A DNA stretch of 12,805 nt from Candidatus Bathyarchaeota archaeon (lineage in GTDB: Archaea > Thermoproteota > Bathyarchaeia > TCS64): the NCBI GenBank assembly GCA_026014515.1, contig JAOZIG010000515.1, positions 1 to 12,805 on the forward strand, in the 5' to 3' direction. This document shows, in pieces, positions 5,708 through 12,593 of this stretch. Each line of letters begins with the position of its first letter. Within the stretch, counting starts at the first letter, position 1. The notes beneath the pieces were generated by a model. It saw only the letters and a program-made list of their open reading frames with translations. It was not told the origin of the DNA and did no database searches. A program made the translations under genes and the position numbers.

Positions 5708-5944
5708 TTACTCAGCTTCTCTACTCTCCGGCATCCATACCTCTTCAGCCGCCTTCCAAATATCCCTTTCTAAAACAGTCTTTCTGCCATCATCCTCAGC
5801 GTACTTAACTGCAAATTCAGCGATCTTGGCGCCATACTCACCGATACATTCACGTAGAGCATTGGCAGCTTCCTCGTTTATCCTGAGATCTCCAGCCTTT
5901 TTGAGTAGTCTGCGTATTGGGGCTATTGTGAATTCTTCAGCCAT
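5708..5944 (-). CDS. Archaeal histone with short acidic tail
   Basis: The ATG at 5944-5942 gives 78 residues. The histone fold is clear: FTIAPIRRLLKKAGDLRINEEAA (helix 1 and loop 1), a long helix ALRECIGEYGAKIAEFAVKYAEDDG, and RKTVLERDIWKAAEEV with the RxTV...D pair that stabilises loop 2 and helix 3. Basic residues at the helix 1 start and in RKT are the DNA-contacting positions of HMf-type histones. Usual archaeal histones are about 66-70 residues; this one has about 10 extra at the C-terminus (WMPESREAE). It should dimerise and wrap DNA. A leftward TATA-like CATATAA (near 5969-5975) puts transcription start almost at the ATG, and a 14-base palindrome (5945-5958) lies exactly there, suggesting operator control. 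It leads a run with the SpoIIM-like and C_GCAxxG_C_C genes. Confidence 0.92.
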   Translation of the reverse strand: MAEEFTIAPIRRLLKKAGDLRINEEAANALRECIGEYGAKIAEFAVKYAEDDGRKTVLERDIWKAAEEVWMPESREAE

Positions 5945-5958
5945 CAAGGATATCCTTG
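5945..5958. promoter_or_regulatory. 14-base perfect palindrome abutting the histone start codon
   Basis: CAAGGATATCCTTG is its own reverse complement. It touches the histone ATG and would overlap its transcription start. It lies in the 83-base region shared with the divergent gene at 6028. A dimeric regulator site is the simplest reading; read leftward, it also supplies an AAGG ribosome-binding element. Confidence 0.5.
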
Positions 5959-6027
5959 GGTTTTCTGTTATATGGATTTATTCTCATTAGATACGAATAT
6001 AGAGGAAGAGCCATCATCATATCTACT

Positions 6028-7032
6028 ATGAAGAAGATCATCCCCCTAGTAATATTAGCAATAATAATGTTCATGGTTCCAACAGTGGAAGCTGAAACAT
6101 CATTAACTATTGATTTAACTCCAGAACTAGAATTTAATCAGGTATGGGCATACGAAACCTATCAAGTCAATGTTTCTTTTACTGAGTTTAATTTATCCGA
6201 TATTGATTTCACTGGTTACTCAGGGACTCCAGTAGAGATATTATTTGAGGGAAAGATAAGCTGGAAAGGTAAAGGGGGATATGATTTTGGGACAGCCACA
6301 ACGGGTTATAACTATAATCTTGATGATTTAGAAGTAAATTTTCGCACCTCACTAGAAGAACATAACGAGGTATTTAATTTGACATTAGAAAATGATGCCC
6401 TCGATTACGGGATGAAACCATTTGAATCAGTGCAGATTGTGTTCAAGTTTGATGCTTATATTGTAATGAGTGATGATCCCATTGGACTTAAGATAGATAC
6501 CAAGACTAAGACTGTTGAGATGGTTGATGATACAAAGGTAAGATATCTTGAGGGAAAATACAGTGAAATGCAGGATGAGATCAACACTGTGATTGACGCT
6601 TCTGGATTGGAGTCATTCAATCGGGAACGATACCAAAATATTCTCACTGCCATGAACACCTCTCTGACTAATGGCGACTATATTGAAGCTCTTGATATCT
6701 GGGATGATTATAATGAGGGGGACCGAGAAGACATGATCAATGGAATAGTAAAATCGTCAAACACAGAATATGAGGAACTAGAATCACTCAGAGAGCTACA
6801 AGACCAATTAAGCTCACTGGAACAGGACTTGGAGCTTCTTCAATTGGAGTATGATCAACTTGAGAACACCTATGTGGCACTAGCTAGTACCTATAACAAG
6901 GTTAACCAGGAACTGGATACTGTGAAGGGAAATCTATCAACGGCTATAACTGCGGTTTTCCTGACAGCAATAGGGTTTTATTTCCTGGGTAGAAGAAGCG
7001 TAAAGAAAGAGGTTGAAGTAGAGAATGCTTAA
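6028..7032 (+). CDS. Exported coiled-coil protein with C-terminal membrane anchor, unknown function
   Basis: The ATG at 6028 starts a clear signal peptide, MKKIIPLVILAIIMFMVP, with a likely cut after TVEA. The 334-residue protein continues with a beta-rich acidic extracellular region (about 24-150). A mixed helical region follows (FNRERYQNILTAMNTSLTNGDYIEALDIWDDY, resembling a single helical-hairpin repeat). A long heptad coiled coil covers about 245-301 (ELESLRELQDQLSSLEQDLE and onward). One membrane helix (about 303-321, TAITAVFLTAIGFYFLG) and a basic-acidic cytoplasmic tail RRSVKKEVEVENA end it. I do not recognise the family. The architecture is that of a surface protein held by its C-terminus, with the coiled coil projecting it or making it oligomeric. 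Its stop overlaps the nep1 start by 8 bases (ATGCTTAA), so the two are probably translationally coupled, although no shared job is evident. Confidence 0.75.
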   Translation: MKKIIPLVILAIIMFMVPTVEAETSLTIDLTPELEFNQVWAYETYQVNVSFTEFNLSDIDFTGYSGTPVEILFEGKISWKGKGGYDFGTATTGYNYNLDDLEVNFRTSLEEHNEVFNLTLENDALDYGMKPFESVQIVFKFDAYIVMSDDPIGLKIDTKTKTVEMVDDTKVRYLEGKYSEMQDEINTVIDASGLESFNRERYQNILTAMNTSLTNGDYIEALDIWDDYNEGDREDMINGIVKSSNTEYEELESLRELQDQLSSLEQDLELLQLEYDQLENTYVALASTYNKVNQELDTVKGNLSTAITAVFLTAIGFYFLGRRSVKKEVEVENA

Positions 7033-7705
7033 CCTGGTTTTTACAGAGACAGCGCTTGAACTGGTGCCTAGCGAGATACTTCTTCACCCTGCTGTGAAGA
7101 GGAACGCAAAACGCCGTAATAAACCAGCGGAGGAGACACTGCTTGATAGGAGTCTTCATCATTATGCGATGGATAGGTTGCCTAATGCTGAGAAACGAGG
7201 GCGCCCGGATATTCTGCATTTTTGTCTTTTGTTGGCTATGGGTTCTCCTTTGAATAGGCTCGGTGAGTTAAGGGTTTCCGCGAATATGGTTACTGGATTT
7301 AGTGTTGATATTGATCCTGAGACTCGTCCTCCCCGTGATTGTATCAGGTTCAATAGCTTGATGGAGCAGCTTCTTATCAATGGGGCAGTACCACCCAAGG
7401 GAAAAGCATTGATGAAACTCAAGAGGAAGAAGCTTGACGAGCATATTCGAGATATTAACCCTTCGAGAGTAATCGCTCTGTCCAGTCATGGTGAACCTAG
7501 TAGTTTTGAGAAAGTAGCTGAAATTCTAAACACGGAAGAGTCTCCTGCTTTATTTATTGGAGCTTATCCTAGTGGCGGTATGAGTTCTGAAGTCATTGAT
7601 TTAGCTGATGATGTTTTCTCTGTTTATCCTGAAATGCTTGAGGCGTGGACAGTTACATCGAGGATTATTTACGAGTATGAGAAGCTGGTTATTGGAAAAG
7701 ATTAA
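7025..7705 (+). CDS. nep1: Nep1/Emg1 rRNA pseudouridine-N1 methyltransferase
   Basis: This 226-residue protein matches Nep1 (Emg1), a SPOUT-class methyltransferase. The enzyme methylates N1 of a pseudouridine in small-subunit rRNA, using S-adenosylmethionine, and assists small-subunit assembly. Visible signatures are KRGRPDILHFCLLLAMGSPLN (around 57-77), which is nearly invariant; ETRPPRDCIRFNSLMEQLL (around 98-116), the RNA-side loop; and FIGAYPSGGMSSEV plus the trailing AWTVTSRIIYEYEKLV, which form the knotted SAM-binding end. Length is normal for archaea. It overlaps the upstream surface-protein gene by 8 bases. Its 3' end overlaps the convergent cupin gene by 17 bases. Confidence 0.95.
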   Translation: MLNLVFTETALELVPSEILLHPAVKRNAKRRNKPAEETLLDRSLHHYAMDRLPNAEKRGRPDILHFCLLLAMGSPLNRLGELRVSANMVTGFSVDIDPETRPPRDCIRFNSLMEQLLINGAVPPKGKALMKLKRKKLDEHIRDINPSRVIALSSHGEPSSFEKVAEILNTEESPALFIGAYPSGGMSSEVIDLADDVFSVYPEMLEAWTVTSRIIYEYEKLVIGKD

Positions 7706-8030
7706 TCACTAGTATGATGGCTGGTGTTTCTCCATTATTGATGAATCTATGGGGAACACCAGAACCTATCTCCACCAAGGTTAAGCGTTCAAGCAATACG
7801 TTCTCGGTATCAGTTTCCAATACGGGATCACCCTCCAACGCGATAACATGATGAAGTCGTTCATGAGAATGAGTCTCAGTGTGACCCCCCGAGCTTAGAT
7901 TAATGATTCTAGTGCTTACTGCTGATGCGCTTGTTTTTTGGATCATCATTGTGCTATAAGCGCCGTGATATCCTTCGCCCAACCATGGCTCCCAGCTATC
8001 ATCAGTTAGCTTTCTTGTCTTGACACTCAT
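7689..8030 (-). CDS. Small cupin-domain protein
   Basis: This 113-residue single-domain cupin has motif 1, GGHTETHSHERLHHVIALEG (around 48-67), with an HxH pair and further histidines where the usual glutamate would stand. Motif 2 is SGVPHRFINNG. The histidines should bind a metal ion in a beta-barrel. Such small cupins include isomerases, dioxygenases and ligand sensors, and the sequence does not say which. It follows the zinc-ribbon gene after 58 bases holding a T-tract, so it probably has its own promoter. Its end overlaps the end of nep1 on the other strand by 17 bases. Confidence 0.85.
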   Translation of the reverse strand: MSVKTRKLTDDSWEPWLGEGYHGAYSTMMIQKTSASAVSTRIINLSSGGHTETHSHERLHHVIALEGDPVLETDTENVLLERLTLVEIGSGVPHRFINNGETPAIILVINLFQ

Positions 8031-8064
8031 CGAACATTCACATTAAACTCTAGATGGATGATAG

Positions 8065-8072
8065 AAAAAAAA
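8065..8072 (-). terminator. T8 terminator after the zinc-ribbon gene
   Basis: Eight A on the top strand (eight T on the coding strand) begin 16 bases past the zinc-ribbon stop and before the cupin start. This is a standard archaeal termination signal. Confidence 0.6.
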
Positions 8073-8088
8073 GTTGAGTATTATTCGG

Positions 8089-8250
8089 TTACTTTGTTTT
8101 TGGTACTGTGTGGCTTAGTTTACCTTCCTTGTAGTAGGCGCTTGAGCTCTTGCCACATGCTGGGCATTTGTAACCTTTAGCGTCAAACTGGCCGAATTTC
8201 CATTCTTTACCAGTAGGCTTTGCTTCTTTTCCGCAAACTGGACACTTCAT
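8089..8250 (-). CDS. Small zinc-ribbon protein (53 aa)
   Basis: Reading leftward from the ATG at 8250 gives 53 residues, with MKCPVCGKEAKPTGKEW at the start, GYKCPACGKSSSAYYKEG in the middle and a basic KLSHTVPKTK end. Two CPxCG knuckles (Cys3/Cys6 and Cys29/Cys32) form one zinc ribbon. The protein is rich in lysine (11 of 53), as expected of a nucleic-acid- or ribosome-associated zinc ribbon, but I cannot name a function. It has its own TATA box (ACTTATAAAG leftward, 8281-8290) and a T8 terminator, so it is a stand-alone transcription unit. Codon sense and these flanking signals support a real gene despite its size. Confidence 0.8.
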   Translation of the reverse strand: MKCPVCGKEAKPTGKEWKFGQFDAKGYKCPACGKSSSAYYKEGKLSHTVPKTK

Positions 8251-8265
8251 GCTTGCTCAAAGGTA

Positions 8266-8290
8266 AGTATAGTATATACTCTTTATAAGT
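8266..8290 (-). promoter_or_regulatory. Promoter of the zinc-ribbon gene with AGTATA-N3-TATACT repeat
   Basis: The leftward TATA box ACTTATAAAG (8281-8290) predicts transcription start near 8258-8262, about 10 bases before the ATG. AGTATA-GTA-TATACT (8266-8280) lies between the box and the start, where a repressor could sit. The arms match the repeat at 3031-3045. Confidence 0.5.
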
Positions 8291-8363
8291 CTATGGGAAT
8301 TGTTAAGTAAAAAAGGGACAATTCACGGTTTTTTTGATTATTTCCGCGGTATTTCTGAGGGTT

Positions 8364-8379
8364 CCCTAGGGTTATATTG
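8364..8379 (+). promoter_or_regulatory. Promoter of the DUF72 gene (leaderless)
   Basis: TTATATTG (8372-8379) is centred about 26 bases before the ATG at 8402, so transcription should begin at or next to the start codon. The 8-base palindrome CCCTAGGG (8364-8371) directly precedes it at the BRE position. Confidence 0.5.
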
Positions 8380-8401
8380 AAGATGATCTCAGTTATTCTT
8401 G

Positions 8402-9562
8402 ATGAGTCTCTTAATTGGCACAAGTGGCTGGAGTTACAAGGAGTGGGTGGGTCCGTTCTATGAAAAGAAAACAGGCATGTTTTCGCATTATTCTAAGTTT
8501 TTCCACACAGCCGAGATCAACAGCACTTTCTATCGCTATCCAAGTGAGGGTATGATTATGGGGCTCATGAGAAATGCGCCACCTGGTTTCGTTTTTGCAA
8601 CCAAGTTACCTAAGCTCATTACACACGACAAGTGGTTGGACTGTGATGCAGGCGTCGAGGATGATACACATAGGTTTTTGGCTTTGATGCGTCCATTGGC
8701 TGAGCGTCTTGGTCCGATATTGATTCAGCTTCATCCCAAGTTTAACTTTGATGAGCATGCAGGTGCTCTGGAGGATTATCTGGATATGATTCCTAAGAAC
8801 TATGAGTGGGCTGTTGAGTTTAGGCATGAGTCTTGGCTTCGAGATGAGACGTATGATATTTTGAGGAAGCATAATGTGGCGTATACTGTGGTGGATGAGC
8901 CTCTTCTTCCACCAGAGGTTCATAATACAGCAGATTTTGCGTATGTTAGGTGGCATGGACATGGCTCACAGTTATGGTACGATTACGAGTACTCGATGGA
9001 CCAGCTTGAAGAGTGGAAGCCCAAGGTAGAGGAGATCACAAGTAATGTTAGACGAACCTATGGTTACTTCAATAACCACTTTAATGCGAACGCTGTGAAG
9101 AACGCGGTAGAGATGCTTGAACTGTTAGATCAAGTGACACCAGAACAAAAGATTGTACATGAGAAGATCTCTACTTATCGAGAGGAAGCTGATCGACCCC
9201 GGGGGGTTCAGCCTTTGGAAGCGTTTAGTGTTTCTGATGAGACGCTTAGTGTGGCTGATCACTTGCTTCACTTTACTGACCCCGGTAGGATTGGTAGGGG
9301 GGAGAGGATTAAACGAAGTGAAGTGGTGGTCTCGTTAAGTGAGAAGGATCACTTGATGGGTGATGTCAAAGACTATTATGTGGACGTTGACCTTGATCAG
9401 CGAGTCATCAAGCATAACTGTGATGACTGGAGAAAAGGAATGGGAAACAAAAGATTCTGTAAACACCTCGTACGGTTTTTCATGGAGCTTCCCCCAGGTC
9501 AGGCGACACAAGTCTTGTCTCGTATATGGGAAGAGATAGATGGTTGGAGTTTCGAGGAATAG
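8402..9562 (+). CDS. DUF72 TIM-barrel protein with C-terminal SWIM-like zinc finger
   Basis: The ATG at 8402 gives 386 residues. About 1-245 is a DUF72 (YecE-like) barrel: GTSGWSYKEWVGPFY, AEINSTFYR, FATKLPKLITHDK, GPILIQLHPKF, EWAVEFRHESWL, FAYVRWHGHG and YGYFNNHFNANAVKNA are its usual landmarks. DUF72 proteins are usually about 240-270 residues, so about 120 extra residues follow. The end of this extension, DVKDYYVDVDLDQRVIKHNC...KRFCKHLVRFF, resembles a SWIM finger: an HxC pair (His338, Cys340) in place of CxC, then CxH (Cys353, His355). SWIM fingers bind nucleic acid or protein. DUF72 has no settled activity; nuclease or repair links have been proposed. The stop abuts the dtdA stop on the other strand with no base between. 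Confidence 0.85.
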   Translation: MSLLIGTSGWSYKEWVGPFYEKKTGMFSHYSKFFHTAEINSTFYRYPSEGMIMGLMRNAPPGFVFATKLPKLITHDKWLDCDAGVEDDTHRFLALMRPLAERLGPILIQLHPKFNFDEHAGALEDYLDMIPKNYEWAVEFRHESWLRDETYDILRKHNVAYTVVDEPLLPPEVHNTADFAYVRWHGHGSQLWYDYEYSMDQLEEWKPKVEEITSNVRRTYGYFNNHFNANAVKNAVEMLELLDQVTPEQKIVHEKISTYREEADRPRGVQPLEAFSVSDETLSVADHLLHFTDPGRIGRGERIKRSEVVVSLSEKDHLMGDVKDYYVDVDLDQRVIKHNCDDWRKGMGNKRFCKHLVRFFMELPPGQATQVLSRIWEEIDGWSFEE

Positions 9563-10372
9563 CTAGGCTATCTCCAAGTCTGTTTTTTCGAGTAGTGATT
9601 CGACTTTTCGTTTCTGTCTGCCTTTCAGTCCATCGATTAAAGCAAACTCTGGTCCCTGACTCTTCTCAATCATCTGGGAAACAAGATCATCCGTGAGCAA
9701 GTCTATCGCGTATCTCGCAGCCATATGACCCATAGCGTAATCGTTCATCTTCGCACTAAACTTTGGACAATAGTGTCCACCGCCAAATCCAATCGCCACA
9801 GGCTTAGATCCTGTTTCTTCCATCCCAGCCAAGATACAGTTTACCAAGTATTCACATACCTCGGAGTCTTGCCACTGTTCTTCTCGGCTACCTACCTCAA
9901 CGAAGAACATGGGTACGTTGAACTCTGTGGGACTGTGATGGGTGGCTTCTAGACTGATCTGGAACCCTTCTGGTGGTGCATCATAAAGGCGATTGTAGAT
10001 GTTTCTCATGGGGTTAGGTGCAGTGTATTGGAGTTCCCTGTGTCTTCCCCCGTACATTGCTTTACCGAAGTTGCCTGTTGGGTGTGCTGTTAGGCTTGGT
10101 TTTCCGCTTTGCGCCCAGTGTCGACTGGCTACCGCGATGTATTCGAGTTCGTATTTTTCAGCTAATAGGTTATAGTCTAGTGGGTAGGGTCTTGGGGTCT
10201 TGGGCATCTTGTATGGTTCTTCGGGGACGATGAGGGGTTGAGCGGCGATGAGAATTGTGTCGTTGTGTTGGTAGATGTTTGGTGTCGGTGTTTCTTTGAA
10301 GCCTTTTTCTATGAATATTGGGAGCATTGTTTCTCCGGCTGGGTCTGATAGGCTTAGGGTAATTCCTTTCAT
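9563..10372 (-). CDS. dtdA: D-aminoacyl-tRNA deacylase DtdA (DTD2/GEK1 type)
   Basis: This 269-residue protein is of normal length for the archaeal/plant-type deacylase, which removes D-amino acids wrongly attached to tRNA. Signatures are ASRHWAQSGKPSLTAHPTGNF (around 82-102), LEATHHSPTEF followed by FVEVGSREEQW (around 142-168), and GFGGGHYCPKFS (around 196-207). These His/Glu/Cys-containing blocks are the conserved core. The start is supported by AAGGTG 6 bases before the ATG. It lies 51 bases downstream of the SelB/EF-Tu-like gene on the same strand, so the two probably form an operon linked to tRNA and translation quality. Confidence 0.93.
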   Translation of the reverse strand: MKGITLSLSDPAGETMLPIFIEKGFKETPTPNIYQHNDTILIAAQPLIVPEEPYKMPKTPRPYPLDYNLLAEKYELEYIAVASRHWAQSGKPSLTAHPTGNFGKAMYGGRHRELQYTAPNPMRNIYNRLYDAPPEGFQISLEATHHSPTEFNVPMFFVEVGSREEQWQDSEVCEYLVNCILAGMEETGSKPVAIGFGGGHYCPKFSAKMNDYAMGHMAARYAIDLLTDDLVSQMIEKSQGPEFALIDGLKGRQKRKVESLLEKTDLEIA

Positions 10373-10423
10373 GGCTGCACCTTTTCGGATAGGTGTAGCT
10401 TGTCGGGGTATAACTGTTCTGGG

Positions 10424-11362
10424 TTAGAGCTGTACTGTGCCTACTACGCGTAGGTTTCCACCGTTCAGGTACATTACTGTGGCTTTGTCTCCCGGTTTGT
10501 ATGCTAGGGGTTTCTGGAGACCTATCTCTACCATTCCGTTTGCTGAGTGGTCTACTGTAGCTGTGATGAACTGCATGCCATTTCCAACATGGACAGCCAT
10601 TCCTGTGTTTACTGGGTTTGCCCAGTATTTTACGAGGCTTAGTTTTCCCTTGATGGATTGGGTGGTCTTGTATTCTGGGTCGTTGGTGAGTATCATTCCT
10701 CTTTCAAGTTGGTCTGCCTCTATATTCTTCAAGGCTAGTCCTACCCTGTTTCCTTGTTCTGCTGTTTCAAAGTCGTCGTCGTGTTTCTGGATTGATCGTA
10801 TTTGTGCTGTCTTGTCTGATGGAAGTGCTTTGAGTTTGTCGTGTTTGTGGACTTGTCCGTTGTGTACGACGCCTAGTGCGACTGCGCCTATTCCTCGGAC
10901 GTTGAAGCTGTGGTCAATTATCACTGCTCCTTGTTCAGATGTTTCGCCTGTTGGTACTTTGTCTGCGTGTTCTTGTAGTATCTGTCTTAGCTTTGGTAGG
11001 TCTTCATCCATTATCTCGTATTTTTCGAGTACGGTGTCTTTGATGAAGCGTTTGATCTGGTCAGCGGTGATATTGTTACGTAGAACAATGATGCCTTTCT
11101 CAACCCCCAAACAATTCAGCATCAGTATTGTCTCTCCAAAAGCCGCGTTGATCTCATCTACCACAAGTACTGCTAGGTCAGCGAATGATGTGGCGAAAAA
11201 TAGGCTCTGTAGTTTCTCGGGATATTTTGATGCCTCGATGATGGTCTGGGTTACATCACCTCGTTTTGTGTTATACAGGGTTACGTCTGATTCTGTTCCT
11301 TTTTTTCCTAGTTCTCTTGAGTATCCGGGTTTTCCTAGTACGGCGATGTTGAGGTTAGGCAT
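10424..11362 (-). CDS. SelB/EF-Tu-like translation factor with degenerate GTPase domain
   Basis: This 312-residue protein has the domain order of a translational GTPase. The C-terminal two thirds are normal: GAVIIDHSFNVRGIGAVALG...GQVHKHDKLKALPS (EF-Tu domain 2), VGLALKNIEADQLERGMIL, and a domain 3-like end. The G domain is short (about 1-140) and lacks the GTP motifs. The P-loop region reads LGKPGYSRELGKKGTESD with no GxxxxGKS/T. The DxxG region reads FFATSFADLAVLVVDE, and NKxD is replaced by RNNITADQ. It is therefore unlikely to bind or split GTP in the usual way. I believe a conserved archaeal SelB-like family shares the KKGTESD stretch. It may bind tRNA or the ribosome. A leftward TATA box (11385-11392) gives an almost leaderless message, and dtdA follows. 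Confidence 0.85.
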   Translation of the reverse strand: MPNLNIAVLGKPGYSRELGKKGTESDVTLYNTKRGDVTQTIIEASKYPEKLQSLFFATSFADLAVLVVDEINAAFGETILMLNCLGVEKGIIVLRNNITADQIKRFIKDTVLEKYEIMDEDLPKLRQILQEHADKVPTGETSEQGAVIIDHSFNVRGIGAVALGVVHNGQVHKHDKLKALPSDKTAQIRSIQKHDDDFETAEQGNRVGLALKNIEADQLERGMILTNDPEYKTTQSIKGKLSLVKYWANPVNTGMAVHVGNGMQFITATVDHSANGMVEIGLQKPLAYKPGDKATVMYLNGGNLRVVGTVQL

Positions 11363-11384
11363 ACCGCATGGTGATGATAAGCTG

Positions 11385-11392
11385 GTTTATAC
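11385..11392 (-). promoter_or_regulatory. TATA box for the SelB/EF-Tu-like - dtdA unit
   Basis: Leftward GTATAAAC is centred about 26 bases before the ATG at 11362, predicting a transcript with essentially no leader. Confidence 0.5.
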
Positions 11393-11450
11393 GGGTTTCG
11401 CATTATTCCTATAATAATACAATATTAATTGAAAGATGGAGGAAAGGAAT

Positions 11451-11459
11451 AGTTTAAAT
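11451..11459 (+). promoter_or_regulatory. TATA box and BRE for the MetE-like gene
   Basis: AGTTTAAAT is preceded by the purine-rich GGAAAGGAAT, a plausible BRE. The predicted transcription start near 11480 leaves about 10 bases before the ATG at 11490. Confidence 0.5.
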
Positions 11460-11489
11460 CTGAAACACCCGGTAGGGTTCCAGTAATCC

Positions 11490-12593
11490 ATGATAAGCTC
11501 TGACGTTGGAAGCATACCGCAACGCATCGAATCAGATGTGATCTACAGTGGAGCGAGAAAAGCAAACGGACTCCTACCATACCTAGGTGTTAGTAACCAG
11601 GATTATGTTGAGTTTCAGGAAGAGGTAGTTTCGGCGTTCAAGGATAAATTAGATGCGGGAATAGAGGTTCCCAATTATCCCCAGTTTAGGGATATGAATC
11701 AGATGTTTTTCGAGCTGATGGAGGGCATTGAGAAACATAATGGAGCCTTATTTAATGTAAAATCAATCAAGGCGAAAAAAGGATCAGCCATTCCCGAGGT
11801 TCTGGCATTAAAACGAGAATCAAGACAGTTAAAAGAAGTTCATGAAGATAAGGCAAAGATCAAGGTATGTGTCACTGGACCATATACCTTGGCGAGTTTC
11901 TTTCAGGTTAAGACCCCGGGTTTATACTTTGAACTAGGGGAAGCCTTGGCGGATATCGTTGAGAACAGTATTTTTGGTAATAGTGGAGCGGAGACTGTGC
12001 ATCTAAGTCTGGATGAGCCTGTTCTAGGTTTCCTTAATGATCATCAACTAGATTATGGCTCTGAGATACGTGAGGCGCTTAGAAAATCTTGGGATAGGGT
12101 ATTCAGCGTAGCCAAAGCCTACAATCTTGATACGAGCATGCATCTTCATAACTCATCAGAGAATCTCTTCTGGGAGACAGAGCACCTAGACATGATCGCG
12201 TGTCACGTGGGTGACCCCTTCTATACACAGGAATCCACGAAGAAGAGACTTGAGGAGACAGATAAACAGGTTTTCGCGTCCATTGGAGTGACTCAGTTTG
12301 ATAACCTCATTCATTCGCATTTTTTAGCAAAGGGATACAAGGGGAATATTCCTGAAAAGATAGGTGAAATCTGGTCGGATATCAAAAAATACGCGGTTGA
12401 CCCAGTTCTGTTTCTTGAAGAGCCCCGGGTTTTGAGAAAAAGGCTCTGTAAGGTGATTGATTCTTTTGGGTTTGACCGTGTGGGATGTGTTTCTCCGGAG
12501 TGTGGATTGAACAGTTTCCCAGATTATTATGTGGCTATGGAGTGTCTTGAGAGACACGCTAGGGTAGTATCCGAGTTTATTAAAGAGAAATAA
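11490..12593 (+). CDS. MetE/UROD-superfamily (core methionine synthase-like) protein with altered zinc ligands
   Basis: This 367-residue protein has the TIM-barrel layout of the C-terminal half of cobalamin-independent methionine synthase (archaeal core MetE): VGSIPQR at the start, KVCVTGPYTLASFF (126-138), LSLDEPVLG (172-180), SMHLHNSSENL (216-226), LDMIACHVGDPF (233-244) and GCVSPECGL (332-340). Family members transfer a methyl group to a zinc-bound homocysteine thiolate. The usual zinc ligands are H-x-C, a downstream Glu and a late Cys. Here H218 is kept, the Cys is His220, the Glu position appears to be His239 (next to Cys238), and Cys338 is kept. It could use a different thiol or methyl donor. 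The ATG is set by the promoter spacing; a T-rich stretch follows the stop. Confidence 0.8.
   Translation: MISSDVGSIPQRIESDVIYSGARKANGLLPYLGVSNQDYVEFQEEVVSAFKDKLDAGIEVPNYPQFRDMNQMFFELMEGIEKHNGALFNVKSIKAKKGSAIPEVLALKRESRQLKEVHEDKAKIKVCVTGPYTLASFFQVKTPGLYFELGEALADIVENSIFGNSGAETVHLSLDEPVLGFLNDHQLDYGSEIREALRKSWDRVFSVAKAYNLDTSMHLHNSSENLFWETEHLDMIACHVGDPFYTQESTKKRLEETDKQVFASIGVTQFDNLIHSHFLAKGYKGNIPEKIGEIWSDIKKYAVDPVLFLEEPRVLRKRLCKVIDSFGFDRVGCVSPECGLNSFPDYYVAMECLERHARVVSEFIKEK

Noticed and set aside
5956..6027. TTG at 5956 as the start of the exported protein
   Set aside because: The ATG at 6028 gives a standard signal peptide. The upstream extension would bury it and would overlap the palindrome and the histone promoter.
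8297..8335. GAATTGT/ACAATTC inverted repeat followed by a T run, as a terminator
   Set aside because: No top-strand gene ends before it; the nearest (nep1) ends about 600 bases earlier. It is probably chance in AT-rich spacer DNA.
10437..11414. A 325-codon open frame on the top strand opposite the SelB/EF-Tu-like gene
   Set aside because: It is antisense to a clear protein family, its translation is Ser/Pro/Phe/Ile-rich with no domain, and it is explained by the A+C-rich coding strand opposite.
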